Assembly: GCA_947624945.1 (NCBI GenBank)
Contig: CANQMJ010000002.1
Span: forward strand, 1-37,040
Length of the DNA stretch: 37,040 nt
Reading direction: 5' to 3'
DNA from: an uncultured Clostridia bacterium
GTDB taxonomy: Bacteria > Bacillota > Clostridia > Oscillospirales > CAG-272
Notes under the pieces: model-generated
What the model was told of the DNA's origin: nothing
Database searches by the model: none
Seen by the model: the letters and a program-made list of their open reading frames with translations, nothing else
Shown: positions 9,301-16,545 of the stretch, piece by piece
Numbering within the stretch: position 1 is the first letter of the stretch
Layout: every line of letters begins with the position of its first letter
Position numbers and translations under genes: made by a program

Positions 9301-9872
9301 AGAACGTCAACGTGATGGTATTCGACACCGAGGTCTACTCCAACACGGGCGGACAGGCGTCGAAGGCATCCCAGCTCGGTCAGGTCGCGCAGTTCGCGGC
9401 AGCCGGCAAGGCGATCGGCAAGAAGAATCTCGCCGAGATCGCAATGTCCTACGGCTACGTCTACGTCGCGCAGATCGCGATGGGCGCCGACATGAACCAG
9501 ACAATCAAGGCTCTGACCGAGGCTGAGGCTTATAACGGACCGTCGCTCGTTATCGGCTATGCGCCCTGCGAAATGCACGGCGTCAAGGGCGGCATGACGA
9601 ACTGCCAGATCGAGATGAAGCGCGCCGTCGACGCCGGCTACTGGCAGATGTTCCGTTACAACCCTGCTAAGAAGGCGACGGGCGAGAACCCGCTCACTAT
9701 CGACTGCAAGGAGCCGACTGCGGACTACATCGAATTCATCAAGAGCGAGACTCGTTACAGCCGTCTGGCTCAGAGCTTCCCGGAGAGAGCGGAAAAGCTC
9801 TTCAACGAAGCGAAGATCAAGGCTGCGGAGAAGTTCAACCATCTTCAAAAGCTCGCAGAGGTGTACAAGTAA
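6321..9872 (+). CDS. nifJ: Pyruvate:ferredoxin (flavodoxin) oxidoreductase
   Basis: A single-chain, oxygen-sensitive enzyme that converts pyruvate and CoA to acetyl-CoA and CO2 and passes the electrons to ferredoxin; central to fermentation in Clostridia. The 1183 residues match the one-polypeptide form with fused domains: N-terminal pyrimidine-binding domain (GIYPITPSSPMADY), a transketolase C-like domain near 260-400, the gamma domain (GLGGDGTVGANKNS), the two-cluster ferredoxin domain (CIQCNMCSFVCP near residue 698 and CMGCALCVKVC near 753), a CAGC cysteine pair near 816 for the proximal cluster, and the thiamine diphosphate site GDGWAYDIGFGG near 974 with SNTGGQ after it. All twelve expected cluster cysteines appear present. 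A strong Shine-Dalgarno and a downstream terminator suggest a high-output single-gene transcript. Codon use is strongly biased to C-ending codons, as for abundant proteins. Confidence 0.98.
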   Translation: MAIKRNKQSMDGNQAAAHVSYAFTEVAGIYPITPSSPMADYVDQWSAAGRKNIFGNTVKVSEMQSEGGAAGTVHGSLAAGALTTTYTASQGLLLMIPNMYKIAGELLPCVFHVSARTVAAHALNIFGDHSDVYSCRQTGFAMLASSNPQEIMDLGAVAHLSAIKGRVPFLHFFDGFRTSHEIQKIEAWENEELADLIDYDALAEFRAHALNPEHPTLRGSAENGDIFFQHKEAANKYYNALPEIVEEYMNKINERIGTDYKLFNYYGAPDADRVIIAMGSICDVTEEVIDYMNAHGEKVGIVKVRLYRPFRADKLIEAIPKTATKIAVLDRTKEPGALGEPLYLDVVTALAQAGVKATVVGGRYGLGSKDTPPSSVFAVYENLASDTPKNSFSLGIVDDVTHTSLEEKPAPDTAPEGTISCKFWGLGGDGTVGANKNSIKIIGDHTEKYIQAYFQYDSKKTGGITISHLRFGDQPIKAPYYITKANFVACHNCAYLTKYDMVEDIKPNGTFLLDCPWTVDELEAHIPAKVKKYIAENNINFYIIDGTGIATNRIGNAKVKNTVLQSAFFSLANILPKADAIEYMKKMAYKSYIKKGQAMVDLNYNAIDAGGDAYVKVDVPESWKNPTPDAKAPAFESDRPELDEFVNEIVEPVDAMRGDSLPVSAFEKYVDGTFPQGAAASEKRGVAVNVPVWNAEKCIQCNMCSFVCPHATIRPFAMTEEEAAAAPADTKYTAKPVVKTNYKFTVAVSPLDCMGCALCVKVCKVGALEMVTRESQLDQQPVFDYCVAKVSEKKELINNTVKGSQFKQPLLEFSGSCAGCAETSYARLITQLFGERMYISNATGCSSIWGGSAPATPYTVNKETGRGPAWANSLFEDNAEHGYGMYLAQKYRREVLAGKVTELVALENCPESLKAAAEAWLESKDDSAKTDEVSAALLAEAKKIDCDCEVGQRAKYIVANGDMLGKKSVWIFGGDGWAYDIGFGGLDHVLASGENVNVMVFDTEVYSNTGGQASKASQLGQVAQFAAAGKAIGKKNLAEIAMSYGYVYVAQIAMGADMNQTIKALTEAEAYNGPSLVIGYAPCEMHGVKGGMTNCQIEMKRAVDAGYWQMFRYNPAKKATGENPLTIDCKEPTADYIEFIKSETRYSRLAQSFPERAEKLFNEAKIKAAEKFNHLQKLAEVYK

Positions 9873-9898
9873 TATCCGTTCTGCGGAAATACGAAAGG

Positions 9899-9926
9899 CA
9901 GGGATCCCGTCGGGGTCCCTGTTTTT
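9899..9926 (+). terminator. Intrinsic terminator of nifJ
   Basis: CAGGGATCCC, loop GTC, GGGGTCCCTG, then five T. It lies 27 nt after the nifJ stop codon. Confidence 0.85.
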
Positions 9927-9978
9927 GCGTTTTTATAACTGCCGCCTGTTCCGTTTCACGCCGCATTTTCTGCATTAT

Positions 9979-10260
9979 TTACAGCAGCCACCACATAAGC
10001 GCCGCCGCCGCACCCGACGATATGACCCCGACCGCAAACACTATCGCACGCTCCGTCCACATCCTCCGCCTGTCGCGCCGTCTGTACCTGTTCGGCTCCA
10101 TCTTTTCGCCCACTATCCTCGCCGCCTCGCGTATGATGTCCTCGCGCTTCGTCTTTTTCGGCAGCGGCACGTTCTGCCTGATTATGAAATACGCCGACTC
10201 GAACAGCTCGCTGTCCGTATCCTCTATCTTTATCATGCGCCGCTCGCACCCCTTTATCAT
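9979..10260 (-). CDS. Small tail-anchored membrane protein, function unknown
   Basis: A 93-residue protein with a charged cytoplasmic part and one C-terminal membrane helix (AIVFAVGVISSGAAAALMWW, about residues 71-90) preceded by a very basic stretch (RYRRRDRRR), so it should sit in the membrane with its N-terminus inside. I recognise no named domain. The N-terminal part (IEDTDSELFESAYFIIR) reads like a compact folded segment, and the ORF is longer than chance would give in the gap. ATG at 10258-10260 is preceded on the minus strand by AAGGGGGC, a plausible Shine-Dalgarno; Met9 is an alternative. It converges on nifJ and is divergent from rpsT. I judge it real because of its start signal and membrane topology, not by homology. 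Confidence 0.65.
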   Translation of the reverse strand: MIKGCERRMIKIEDTDSELFESAYFIIRQNVPLPKKTKREDIIREAARIVGEKMEPNRYRRRDRRRMWTERAIVFAVGVISSGAAAALMWWLL

Positions 10261-10374
10261 ATAGCGCCCCCTTATTTTCCTTTATGTATATCATTTATAT
10301 TATTGACGCGCCTGCGGCGCTTATTCGGTCAGCAGCTATTTTCCGACTTTTATTAAATTTTTTGCAAATACCAC

Positions 10375-10403
10375 TTGCAATCGCCGCGATGTCGTGGTAA
10401 TAT
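10375..10403 (+). promoter_or_regulatory. Promoter of rpsT
   Basis: TTGCAA at 10375-10380, a 17 bp spacer, TAATAT at 10398-10403 with CGTGG before it. The leader of about 80 nt to the rpsT ATG could hold regulation; I see no known ribosomal-protein leader structure in it. Confidence 0.65.
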
Positions 10404-10489
10404 AAGATGTTGTCATATACGCGGTGTGCGCTCCCCTCTCAGGCGCCGCTGTCAATACACAAAATCTCACACAGGAGGAAGCAATCGGC

Positions 10490-10753
10490 ATGCCCAACAT
10501 CAAATCGGCGAAGAAGCGCGTTATCGTTTCCGAGAAGAAAAATCTTCAGAACAGAATGTATAAGTCCGCGCTCCACACGCAGATCCGCAAGTACAATGCC
10601 GCGCTCGAGGCAGGCGACAAGGAAGCTGCGTCCGCGATCTATCGCGATACAGTGAAGAAGATCGACCAGGGCGTCGCAAAGGGAATAATCCACAAGAACA
10701 ACGCGGCGCGCAAAAAGAGCCAGTTCACCAAGGCGCTCGCAAAATTAGCGTAA
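10490..10753 (+). CDS. rpsT: 30S ribosomal protein S20
   Basis: S20 (bS20) binds 16S rRNA early in small-subunit assembly. The 87-residue, lysine-rich protein starts MPNIKSAKKRV and has the typical all-helical body ending NNAARKKSQFTKALAKLA. The start is ATG 10490, set by MPNIKSAKKR and by the Shine-Dalgarno AGGAGG at 10473-10478; an in-frame upstream extension is possible but would be leader. A terminator follows directly, so it is a single-gene unit. Confidence 0.97.
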   Translation: MPNIKSAKKRVIVSEKKNLQNRMYKSALHTQIRKYNAALEAGDKEAASAIYRDTVKKIDQGVAKGIIHKNNAARKKSQFTKALAKLA

Positions 10754-10767
10754 GTCAATATTGCGTG

Positions 10768-10797
10768 AAGCCGTCCTTTCGGACGGCTTTTTCTTTC
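10768..10797 (+). terminator. Intrinsic terminator of rpsT
   Basis: AAGCCGTCC, loop TTTC, GGACGGCTT, then a T-rich run TTTCTTTC. Starts 14 nt after the rpsT stop. Confidence 0.9.
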
Positions 10798-10920
10798 GCC
10801 CCCGCGGGACAGTTATAAATACCTTTTTACAAAAAGTCCTTTCTCCCTGTCGCATCCGATAAAACATACCAAAACAAAATTTTTATCACGGCGCGCAGTC
10901 GGCACGATTTTCGTCCTGCC

Positions 10921-10940
10921 CGTGATATGATGTTATCACG
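10921..10940 (+). promoter_or_regulatory. Dyad upstream of noc, possible operator
   Basis: CGTGATA and TATCACG form a perfect 7-bp inverted repeat with a 6-bp centre. It overlaps a possible -10 box (TATGAT, 10925-10930) whose -35 partner is poor. A further half-site ATCACG lies near 10885. Position just ahead of noc suggests regulation of that gene; the binding protein is unknown. Confidence 0.35.
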
Positions 10941-10965
10941 ACATGAGACGCGAGGTATACAAAAA

Positions 10966-11796
10966 ATGGAAATTTTACAGGTCGAGCCCGTACAGGGAAC
11001 GAGGTCGGTGATGGAGATACCGATCGGCGACATAATGCCGAACCCGAATCAGCCGCGCCGCGACTTCGACCGCGAGCAGCTTCGCTGTCTGCGCGACAGC
11101 ATACTGCGCTACGGAATGCTTCAGCCTATATCGGTGCGCGCGTCGTCCGCCGCCTCGGGCAAATACGAGATAGTCGCCGGCGAACGGCGCTACCGCGCCG
11201 CATGCGAGGCTGGATTCCTCTATGTTCCCGCGATACTTATCGAAACCGACGCGCAGCGTTCGGCGGAGCTTGCCATAATCGAGAATTTGCAGCGTCAGGA
11301 CCTCAACATATTCGAGCAGGCGAGCGCAATTTCTTCCTTAATCAATATATATCACATCACGCAGGACGAGGCGGCGGAAAAACTGTCCGTCAGTCAATCC
11401 TACGTCGCAAACAAGCTGCGTCTTCTCCGCTTCACCGACGAGGAACGTTCGCTCATAATCGAGCACTCGCTCACCGAGCGTCACGCGCGCGCTCTCCTCC
11501 GTCTGCGCGACGACGGCGCGCGTCTGTCCGCACTGCGCCACGTCATCGGCTACGCGCTCAACGTCTCCGCAACAGAGCGTTACGTCGACAGCCTGCTCGC
11601 CGCGTCCGTGCCACGTCCGAAGATAAAATTCGCGATAAAAAATCTCCGTCTGTTCTACAACTCCGTTGACAGAGCCGCCGACCTCATACGGTCGTCGGGC
11701 GTGCCCGTCGACATCAGACGCGACGAGTCCGCGCAGGGGTGCGTGGTCATGACTGTGACTATCGGCGAACGATCCCCCGCCCCCGACCCGGCATAA
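10966..11796 (+). CDS. noc: Nucleoid occlusion protein Noc (ParB family)
   Basis: Noc is a ParB-like, CTP-dependent DNA clamp that keeps the division septum off the chromosome. The 276 residues show the ParB N-terminal domain with GERRYRAA (72-79) and ENLQRQDLN, and a helix-turn-helix with SQSYVANKLRLLRF. Noc rather than ParB is favoured by SLTERHARALLRL, the YALNVSATERYVDSLL segment and the FYNSVDRAADLIRSSGV tail, which resemble Bacillus Noc, and by the presence of a second, typical parB next to parA. ATG 10966 is chosen because CGAGGT at 10951-10956 sits about 10 nt upstream; an upstream in-frame ATG has no such signal. I do not see an obvious N-terminal amphipathic membrane-binding helix like that of B. 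subtilis Noc, so a second-ParB role remains possible. Confidence 0.85.
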   Translation: MEILQVEPVQGTRSVMEIPIGDIMPNPNQPRRDFDREQLRCLRDSILRYGMLQPISVRASSAASGKYEIVAGERRYRAACEAGFLYVPAILIETDAQRSAELAIIENLQRQDLNIFEQASAISSLINIYHITQDEAAEKLSVSQSYVANKLRLLRFTDEERSLIIEHSLTERHARALLRLRDDGARLSALRHVIGYALNVSATERYVDSLLAASVPRPKIKFAIKNLRLFYNSVDRAADLIRSSGVPVDIRRDESAQGCVVMTVTIGERSPAPDPA

Positions 11797-11854
11797 ACAA
11801 TTTATCATATTAAATTATTTTTGCTTCCTCCTTTTTCATATATTTCTTCCGAAA

Positions 11855-11870
11855 TGTTTCACGTGAAACG
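11855..11870. promoter_or_regulatory. parS centromere site 1
   Basis: TGTTTCACGTGAAACG matches the Bacillota parS consensus TGTTNCACGTGAAACA in all but the last base and contains the full palindromic core GTTTCACGTGAAAC. ParB loads here as a CTP clamp. Confidence 0.95.
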
Positions 11871-11883
11871 TCAGGGTTCGCCC

Positions 11884-11899
11884 GGTTTCACGTGAAACA
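11884..11899. promoter_or_regulatory. parS centromere site 2
   Basis: GGTTTCACGTGAAACA carries the same perfect core as site 1; the two centres are 29 bp apart. Both lie between noc and parA, just upstream of the parA -35 box, so ParB spreading could affect parA-parB transcription. Confidence 0.95.
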
Positions 11900-11911
11900 T
11901 TTTATTATGTC

Positions 11912-11940
11912 TTGACACGGCGGCGCATATTGACTATAAT
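11912..11940 (+). promoter_or_regulatory. Promoter of parA-parB
   Basis: TTGACA at 11912-11917, a 17 bp spacer, TATAAT at 11935-11940: both hexamers are consensus. The -35 box begins 12 bp after parS site 2, and the transcript would have only a short leader before the Shine-Dalgarno at 11951. Confidence 0.85.
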
Positions 11941-11961
11941 ATGACTATACGGAGGTTCTCT

Positions 11962-12723
11962 ATGGCATACATCATCACATTTGCAAATCAAAAGGGCGGC
12001 GTCGGAAAGACTACCTCCGCGGTCAATGTCGCCGCAGCCGTCGCTGCGCGCGGCAAGCGCGTACTGCTGCTCGATATGGACCCGCAGGGCAACACCACGA
12101 GCGGAGTCGGTATAGGAAAGCGCGATTTGAGACATACCATGTATGAGGTGCTGCTCGGTCAATGCGCCGCGAAGGAAGCGATAGTCACAACGCGGTACGA
12201 AAACCTGTCCGTGCTGCCCGCCAACATCAGCCTCGCCGCATCCGAATTCGACCTCGTCGACATGCCCGAACGTCAGGCACAGCTCGGACGTGCGCTCGCG
12301 CCTATCAAAGGCGACTACGACATCATCTTCATCGACTGCCCGCCGTCGCTGGGCATATTGACCATCAACGCGCTCGCAGCGTCAAACGGCGTCATAATCC
12401 CGATGCAGTGCGAATATTTCGCGCTCGAGGGACTGTCGCAGCTCATGTTGACGATACGCAAGATAAAGCAGCTCTACAACCGCCAGCTCGAGATAACGGG
12501 CATCATGCTGACGATGTACAATCCGCGGCTGAATCTCACGACGCAGGTCGTGGGCGAGCTGAAAAAGTACTACGCGGACAAGCTGTTCCGCACGCCGATA
12601 CCGCGCAACGTCAAACTGAGCGAAGCGCCGAGCTTCGGCGAGCCGATAATGTACCACGACAAAAACTCAAAGGGCGCGCAGTGCTACATCGACGTCGCTG
12701 ACGAGATACTGTCGCGCATCTGA
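11962..12723 (+). CDS. parA: Chromosome partitioning ATPase ParA (Soj)
   Basis: ParA/Soj is a Walker ATPase that binds nucleoid DNA as an ATP dimer and works with ParB to segregate origins; in Bacillus it also regulates DnaA. The 253 residues carry the deviant Walker A KGGVGKTT (11-18), LLLDMDPQGN (Walker A'), and IIFIDCPPSLG (Walker B). ATG 11962 follows GGAGG at 11951-11955; the in-frame ATG at 11941 would put the start before the Shine-Dalgarno and too close to the -10 box. It is followed by an HP-like hairpin and then parB on the same strand, a standard parAB operon. Confidence 0.97.
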   Translation: MAYIITFANQKGGVGKTTSAVNVAAAVAARGKRVLLLDMDPQGNTTSGVGIGKRDLRHTMYEVLLGQCAAKEAIVTTRYENLSVLPANISLAASEFDLVDMPERQAQLGRALAPIKGDYDIIFIDCPPSLGILTINALAASNGVIIPMQCEYFALEGLSQLMLTIRKIKQLYNRQLEITGIMLTMYNPRLNLTTQVVGELKKYYADKLFRTPIPRNVKLSEAPSFGEPIMYHDKNSKGAQCYIDVADEILSRI

Positions 12724-12746
12724 GAAAACAGCAACACGAACGAACA

Positions 12747-12796
12747 GTTTTTTGAAAGGGGGACGCGGAAAAGCCTTACAAAATAGGATTTCCGCG
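12747..12796 (+). repeat. HP-like hairpin element between parA and parB
   Basis: A shortened arm GTTTTTTGAAAGGGGGA is followed by an imperfect hairpin at 12764-12796 (CGCGGAAAAGCCT paired with AGGATTTCCGCG, one bulge). It ends 8 nt before the GTG start of parB, which has no clear Shine-Dalgarno; the only purine-rich tract is AAAGGGGGA before the hairpin. Confidence 0.6.
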
Positions 12797-12804
12797 GAAA
12801 ACCG

Positions 12805-13692
12805 GTGAAAAAACCATCACTTGGGCGCGGCATCGACGCGATATTCCTCGACAACGCCTCCGGCGCGGAGCCGGGCGGCAGCGTCGTCAAGTTGTCGATA
12901 TCGACGGTGGAACCGAGACTCGACCAGCCGCGCAAGCATTTCGACGAAGAAAGTCTGCGTCAGCTCTCGGACTCGATAGCGGCGCACGGAGTGCTCCAGC
13001 CGATACTCGTATCGGAGACGGAGCGCGACCGCTACGCCATAATCGCGGGCGAACGCAGGTGGCGCGCGGCGAAGCTGGCGGGACTCGACGAGATACCGGC
13101 GATAATACTCGACGCGGACGAGGTGTCGGCGGCGGAGATATCGCTGATCGAGAACGTACAGCGCGAGGACTTGAACGCATACGAAGAAGCGGAGGCGTAC
13201 GAAGCGCTCATCGACCGCTTCGGGCTGACGCAGGATGAACTGTCGGCGCGCATAGGCAAATCGCGGTCGACGGTGACAAACTCGCTGCGGCTGCTCGACC
13301 TGCCGGAGTCGGTGGTGCCGTTTCTTCGCTCGGGCGAGATAACGGCGGGACACGCGCGCGCGCTTTTATCGTTGCAAAACGAGCTCGACGTGCCGATACT
13401 CGCCGACCGTATCATAGCGGAGGGAATGTCGGTGCGCGCGGCGGAGGCGGCGGCGAAGTCGATGAACAAGACTGCGTCAAGACCGCAGAAAGGCACAGAC
13501 GGCGAGCTCATCGCACGTGTGAACGTCGACTACGTGCGCGTACTCGAGGACAAGGCGCGCGAGGCGCTCGGCAGACCCGTCACCATCAAGTCGACGGGGC
13601 GGAAAAAGACAGTGTCGATAGGGTACGAGGACAACGAGGACCTCGAGGCGCTGCTGCGCGCGCTGTGCGGCGAGATTATTGAAAATATTTGA
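12805..13692 (+). CDS. parB: Chromosome partitioning protein ParB (Spo0J)
   Basis: ParB binds parS, hydrolyses CTP and spreads as a clamp to build the partition complex that ParA moves. The 295-residue protein has the expected start KKPSLGRGIDAIF (a ParA-contacting peptide with the lysine/arginine signature), the CTP-binding box GERRWRAA (82-89), ENVQREDLNAYEEAEAY, the helix-turn-helix around ARIGKSRSTVTNSLRLL, and a C-terminal dimerisation domain. The start GTG 12805 is fixed by the conserved KKPSLGRG sequence. It is the second gene of the parAB operon; two parS sites are about 0.9 kb upstream. Confidence 0.97.
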   Translation: MKKPSLGRGIDAIFLDNASGAEPGGSVVKLSISTVEPRLDQPRKHFDEESLRQLSDSIAAHGVLQPILVSETERDRYAIIAGERRWRAAKLAGLDEIPAIILDADEVSAAEISLIENVQREDLNAYEEAEAYEALIDRFGLTQDELSARIGKSRSTVTNSLRLLDLPESVVPFLRSGEITAGHARALLSLQNELDVPILADRIIAEGMSVRAAEAAAKSMNKTASRPQKGTDGELIARVNVDYVRVLEDKAREALGRPVTIKSTGRKKTVSIGYEDNEDLEALLRALCGEIIENI

Positions 13693-13777
13693 TTTAATTC
13701 GGGGCGCTGCCCCGAACCCCGCCTAAGAAACTTCTTGAAAGAAGTTTCTTAGGGATTTTCAAGAACTTTTATTAAAC
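13692..13777 (-). repeat. HP hairpin element with GGGGC-GCCCC tail, between parB and serS
   Basis: Reading the minus strand: arm TAATAAAAGTTCTTGAA, a perfect stem (13733-13752 and around; CCTAAGAAACTTCTT with AAGAAGTTTCTTAGG), GCGGGGTTCGGGGC and the small palindrome GGGGCAGCGCCCC. The copy before gyrB (28631-28710) has the same layout and tail, but a different, equally self-complementary stem (CCAAAGGAACTTATT with its complement). That is direct evidence that the fold, not the stem sequence, is conserved. Confidence 0.85.
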
Positions 13778-13788
13778 AGGAGAACATC

Positions 13789-15075
13789 ATGTTAGACATC
13801 AAATTCGTGCGGGAGAACCCCGACATAGTAAAACAGAACATCAAAAACAAGTTCCAGGACGAAAAACTGCCGCTCGTCGACGAAGTCATCGCGCTCGACG
13901 GCGAACGCAGAGCCCACATCGGCGCGCGCGAGCAGCTGCAAGCCGACCGCAACCGCATATCGAAGCAGATAGGCGCGCTTATGGGACAGGGCAAGCGCGA
14001 CGAAGCGGAAGAGGCGAAAAAGCAGGTGGCGGCGTTCGCGGCAAAGTTGGAGGAAGAATCAAAGCTCGCCGACGAAGCCGAGGAAAAGATGACGGCGATA
14101 CTGATGCGCCTGCCGAACATCATCGACAAGTCGGTGCCGATAGGACGCGACGACAGCGAAAACGTCGAAGTCGAGAGATTCGGCGAACCCGTCGTACCCG
14201 ACTACGAGATACCGTACCACACCGACATCATGGAATCGTTCTGCGGCATCGACCTCGACGCCGCGCACAGAGTCGCCGGCAACGGCTTCTACTACCTGAT
14301 GGGCGACATCGCGAGACTTCACTCGTCGGTCATCTCCTACGCGCGCGATTTCATGATAAATAAAGGCTTCACGTACTGCGTGCCGCCGTTCATGATACGC
14401 GGACGCGTCGTTTCGGGCGTCATGAGCTTTTCTGAGATGGACGCGATGATGTATAAGATCGAGGGCGAGGACCTCTACCTCATCGGCACGAGCGAGCACT
14501 CGATGATAGGGCGCTTCATCGACCAGATAGTGCCGGAGGGCAACCTGCCGTACACGCTGACGAGCTATTCGCCCTGCTTCCGCAAGGAAAAGGGCGCGCA
14601 CGGACTCGAGGAGCGCGGCGTTTACCGCATCCACCAGTTCGAGAAGCAGGAGATGATAGTCGTCTGCAAGCCGGAGGAGTCGATGGAGTGGTACGAGCGC
14701 ATGTGGCGCTACTCGGTCGAGCTGTTCCGCTCGATGGATATACCCGTCCGCCAGCTCGAATGCTGCTCGGGCGACCTCGCCGACCTCAAAGTCAAATCCT
14801 GCGATATCGAGGCATGGAGCCCGCGCCAGAAGAAATACTTCGAGGTCTGCTCGTGCTCGAATCTGGGCGACGCACAGGCAAGACGCCTCAAAATACGCGT
14901 CAAGGGCGCGGACGGCAAGACGTACCTGCCGCATACGCTCAATAACACGGTCGCGGCGCCGCCGCGCATGCTCATAGCGCTGCTTGAAAACAATTTTCAG
15001 GCGGACGGCAGCGTGAAAATACCCGCGTCGCTGCGTCCCTACATGGGCTGCGACGTCATAGTCCCGAAGAAATAA
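13789..15075 (+). CDS. serS: Seryl-tRNA synthetase
   Basis: A class II aminoacyl-tRNA synthetase that charges tRNA-Ser (and tRNA-Sec where present). The 428 residues have the N-terminal two-helix coiled-coil arm (about 30-105, rich in E/K/A) and the catalytic core with motif 2 CFRKEKGAHGLEERGVYR (from about 263) and motif 3 near the C-terminus (APPRMLIALLENN). The sequence MLDIKFVRENPDIVKQNI is the normal start and AGGAGA at 13779-13784 precedes it. In Bacillota serS is often controlled by a T-box leader; I see none here, only the HP hairpin. It may be cotranscribed with parB and with the two genes after it. Confidence 0.98.
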   Translation: MLDIKFVRENPDIVKQNIKNKFQDEKLPLVDEVIALDGERRAHIGAREQLQADRNRISKQIGALMGQGKRDEAEEAKKQVAAFAAKLEEESKLADEAEEKMTAILMRLPNIIDKSVPIGRDDSENVEVERFGEPVVPDYEIPYHTDIMESFCGIDLDAAHRVAGNGFYYLMGDIARLHSSVISYARDFMINKGFTYCVPPFMIRGRVVSGVMSFSEMDAMMYKIEGEDLYLIGTSEHSMIGRFIDQIVPEGNLPYTLTSYSPCFRKEKGAHGLEERGVYRIHQFEKQEMIVVCKPEESMEWYERMWRYSVELFRSMDIPVRQLECCSGDLADLKVKSCDIEAWSPRQKKYFEVCSCSNLGDAQARRLKIRVKGADGKTYLPHTLNNTVAAPPRMLIALLENNFQADGSVKIPASLRPYMGCDVIVPKK

Positions 15076-15079
15076 AGCG

Positions 15080-15661
15080 ATGGAAATATTTCTTTACTCA
15101 TACGAAAACATCGAGTTCCGCAACCCGTTCATCTCGTTAAGGCTCATCGTGTGGGCGCTGTTCGCGGGATTCGTCATAGCGGCGATCATGGCGCTTTACA
15201 ACAAACGCGTGATCGGTTCGTTCGTAAAAGACATACTCGCGCAGGGCTGCACGTCGGAGAAGGACGCGAAAACGGTGATCGACCTCGGCTACGGCACGGA
15301 CTGGTTCATCAAAAACGCGCTCCGCACTGACACGGTGCTGCGCAGACTCGTGGTGCGCATTGACGCAGCAACCGAATCGAATCAGGACGCTGACGCAGAA
15401 AAAGTGGAGTCGGCGGAATCGAGCACAAAAAAACAAAAGTCTCGCTCACCAAAGCATGAAGTCATCGACTTTTCGACGGCGAAATTCTACATTCCCGAAG
15501 AACTCAAATACCGCGCCGAAGTCCGTTACGCGAGCCGGGGCACGGACGTCGTCACATTCTTCATCGGCGTAGTCGTGCTCGCGGCGGCAGCGTTCGCAGC
15601 ACTGTTCGTCGTACCGGAGCTCATACAGCTGCTCGACAACTTCATCGGCACACTGCGGTAA
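15080..15661 (+). CDS. Two-helix membrane protein, function unknown
   Basis: A 193-residue protein with two clear hydrophobic helices, about residues 21-41 (LIVWALFAGFVIAAIMALY) and 160-184 (VVTFFIGVVVLAAAAFAALFV), and a hydrophilic middle part of about 115 residues containing a lysine-rich low-complexity stretch (near 105-125). No domain is recognised. With two crossings the central region and termini lie on opposite faces; positive residues after helix 1 (YNKRVIGSFVK) suggest the central region is cytoplasmic. It starts 4 nt after the serS stop and ends 12 nt before the MORN protein start, so all three are likely one transcript. Its tight coupling to the MORN gene suggests a shared envelope role, but this is inference. 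Confidence 0.8.
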   Translation: MEIFLYSYENIEFRNPFISLRLIVWALFAGFVIAAIMALYNKRVIGSFVKDILAQGCTSEKDAKTVIDLGYGTDWFIKNALRTDTVLRRLVVRIDAATESNQDADAEKVESAESSTKKQKSRSPKHEVIDFSTAKFYIPEELKYRAEVRYASRGTDVVTFFIGVVVLAAAAFAALFVVPELIQLLDNFIGTLR

Positions 15662-15673
15662 GAGGTGGGAGAA

Positions 15674-16480
15674 ATGTCAAACTCGAAAAGATTCTTATCC
15701 CGTCCGCTTGCCGTGTTCGGGGTGATAGTACTTGCCGCCGCAATAGCGGCGGGAGTCGTGGTAGCGGCGCTTTACGCGTACGGGTTCCGATACATCAAGA
15801 TACCGTCGCCGGACGGAGGATTTGATAAGTTTTTGGGCATTGTAGACAAAAGCGGCGACCCGCACCGCGGGCAAATAGTGTATTCCAACGGTTTGTCCGC
15901 CAACGTCGACTCCGAGACAGGTAAGATCACATACTCGAACGGCGACGTCTACGACGGCGAGATGGAGAACCTGCGCCGCGACGGCAAAGGGACGATCACG
16001 TTCAAAAACGGCGACGTCTACACCGGCGATTTCGTCATGGACGAGCTGACGGGACAGGGCACGTACACGTACTCGAACGGCGACGTCTACGAGGGCGGCT
16101 TCGTGAACGGCGAGAAAAACGGTCAGGGCAAGTACACGTGGTCGGACGGCAGCGTCTACGAGGGCGGCTTCTCGAAGGACAGGAAAAACGGTCAGGGCGT
16201 CTATCACTGGGCTGACGGCAGCAGCTACGAGGGCGAATACGTAAACGATATGAAGCAGGGACGCGGCGTCTACATCTACGCGAACGGCGACAAATACGAG
16301 GGCGACTTCGACGGCGACGTCCGGTCCGGCACAGGCACCTACACATGGCAGAACGGGGAATACTACGTCGGCGAGTTCGCGGACAACGCGCCGAACGGCG
16401 AGGGCACATATTCTTGGCCCGACGGCAGATCATACAGCGGTCATTTTATAAATGGCGAAATAGTTCGCATAGAAGAGTGA
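15674..16480 (+). CDS. Membrane-anchored MORN-repeat protein
   Basis: A 268-residue protein with a basic N-terminus (SNSKRFLSRPL), one membrane helix (about 13-36, VFGVIVLAAAIAAGVVVAAL) and then about eight tandem MORN repeats of 23 residues, each of the type YxxGDVYEGGFxxGxxxGxG, from about residue 90 to the end. MORN arrays form extended beta-sheets that bind partners or lipids; the bacterial role is not known. The basic N-terminus and single helix predict that the repeats are outside the membrane. ATG 15674 is preferred because AGAGGTGG at 15661-15668 is correctly spaced; GTG 15665 overlaps that signal. It is the last gene of the serS unit and is followed by a terminator. The near-identical repeats (NGDVYEGGF and SDGSVYEGGF) suggest recent duplication. 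Confidence 0.85.
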   Translation: MSNSKRFLSRPLAVFGVIVLAAAIAAGVVVAALYAYGFRYIKIPSPDGGFDKFLGIVDKSGDPHRGQIVYSNGLSANVDSETGKITYSNGDVYDGEMENLRRDGKGTITFKNGDVYTGDFVMDELTGQGTYTYSNGDVYEGGFVNGEKNGQGKYTWSDGSVYEGGFSKDRKNGQGVYHWADGSSYEGEYVNDMKQGRGVYIYANGDKYEGDFDGDVRSGTGTYTWQNGEYYVGEFADNAPNGEGTYSWPDGRSYSGHFINGEIVRIEE

Positions 16481-16545
16481 CACGCACACTTAAACAGCGT
16501 ACCTCGTCACACGCTATGCACACGCAGAAATCATATCAAACTAAT

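Noticed and set aside
13692..13788. T-box leader for serS
   Set aside because: No specifier-loop region or conserved T-box sequence; the gap is filled by an HP element.
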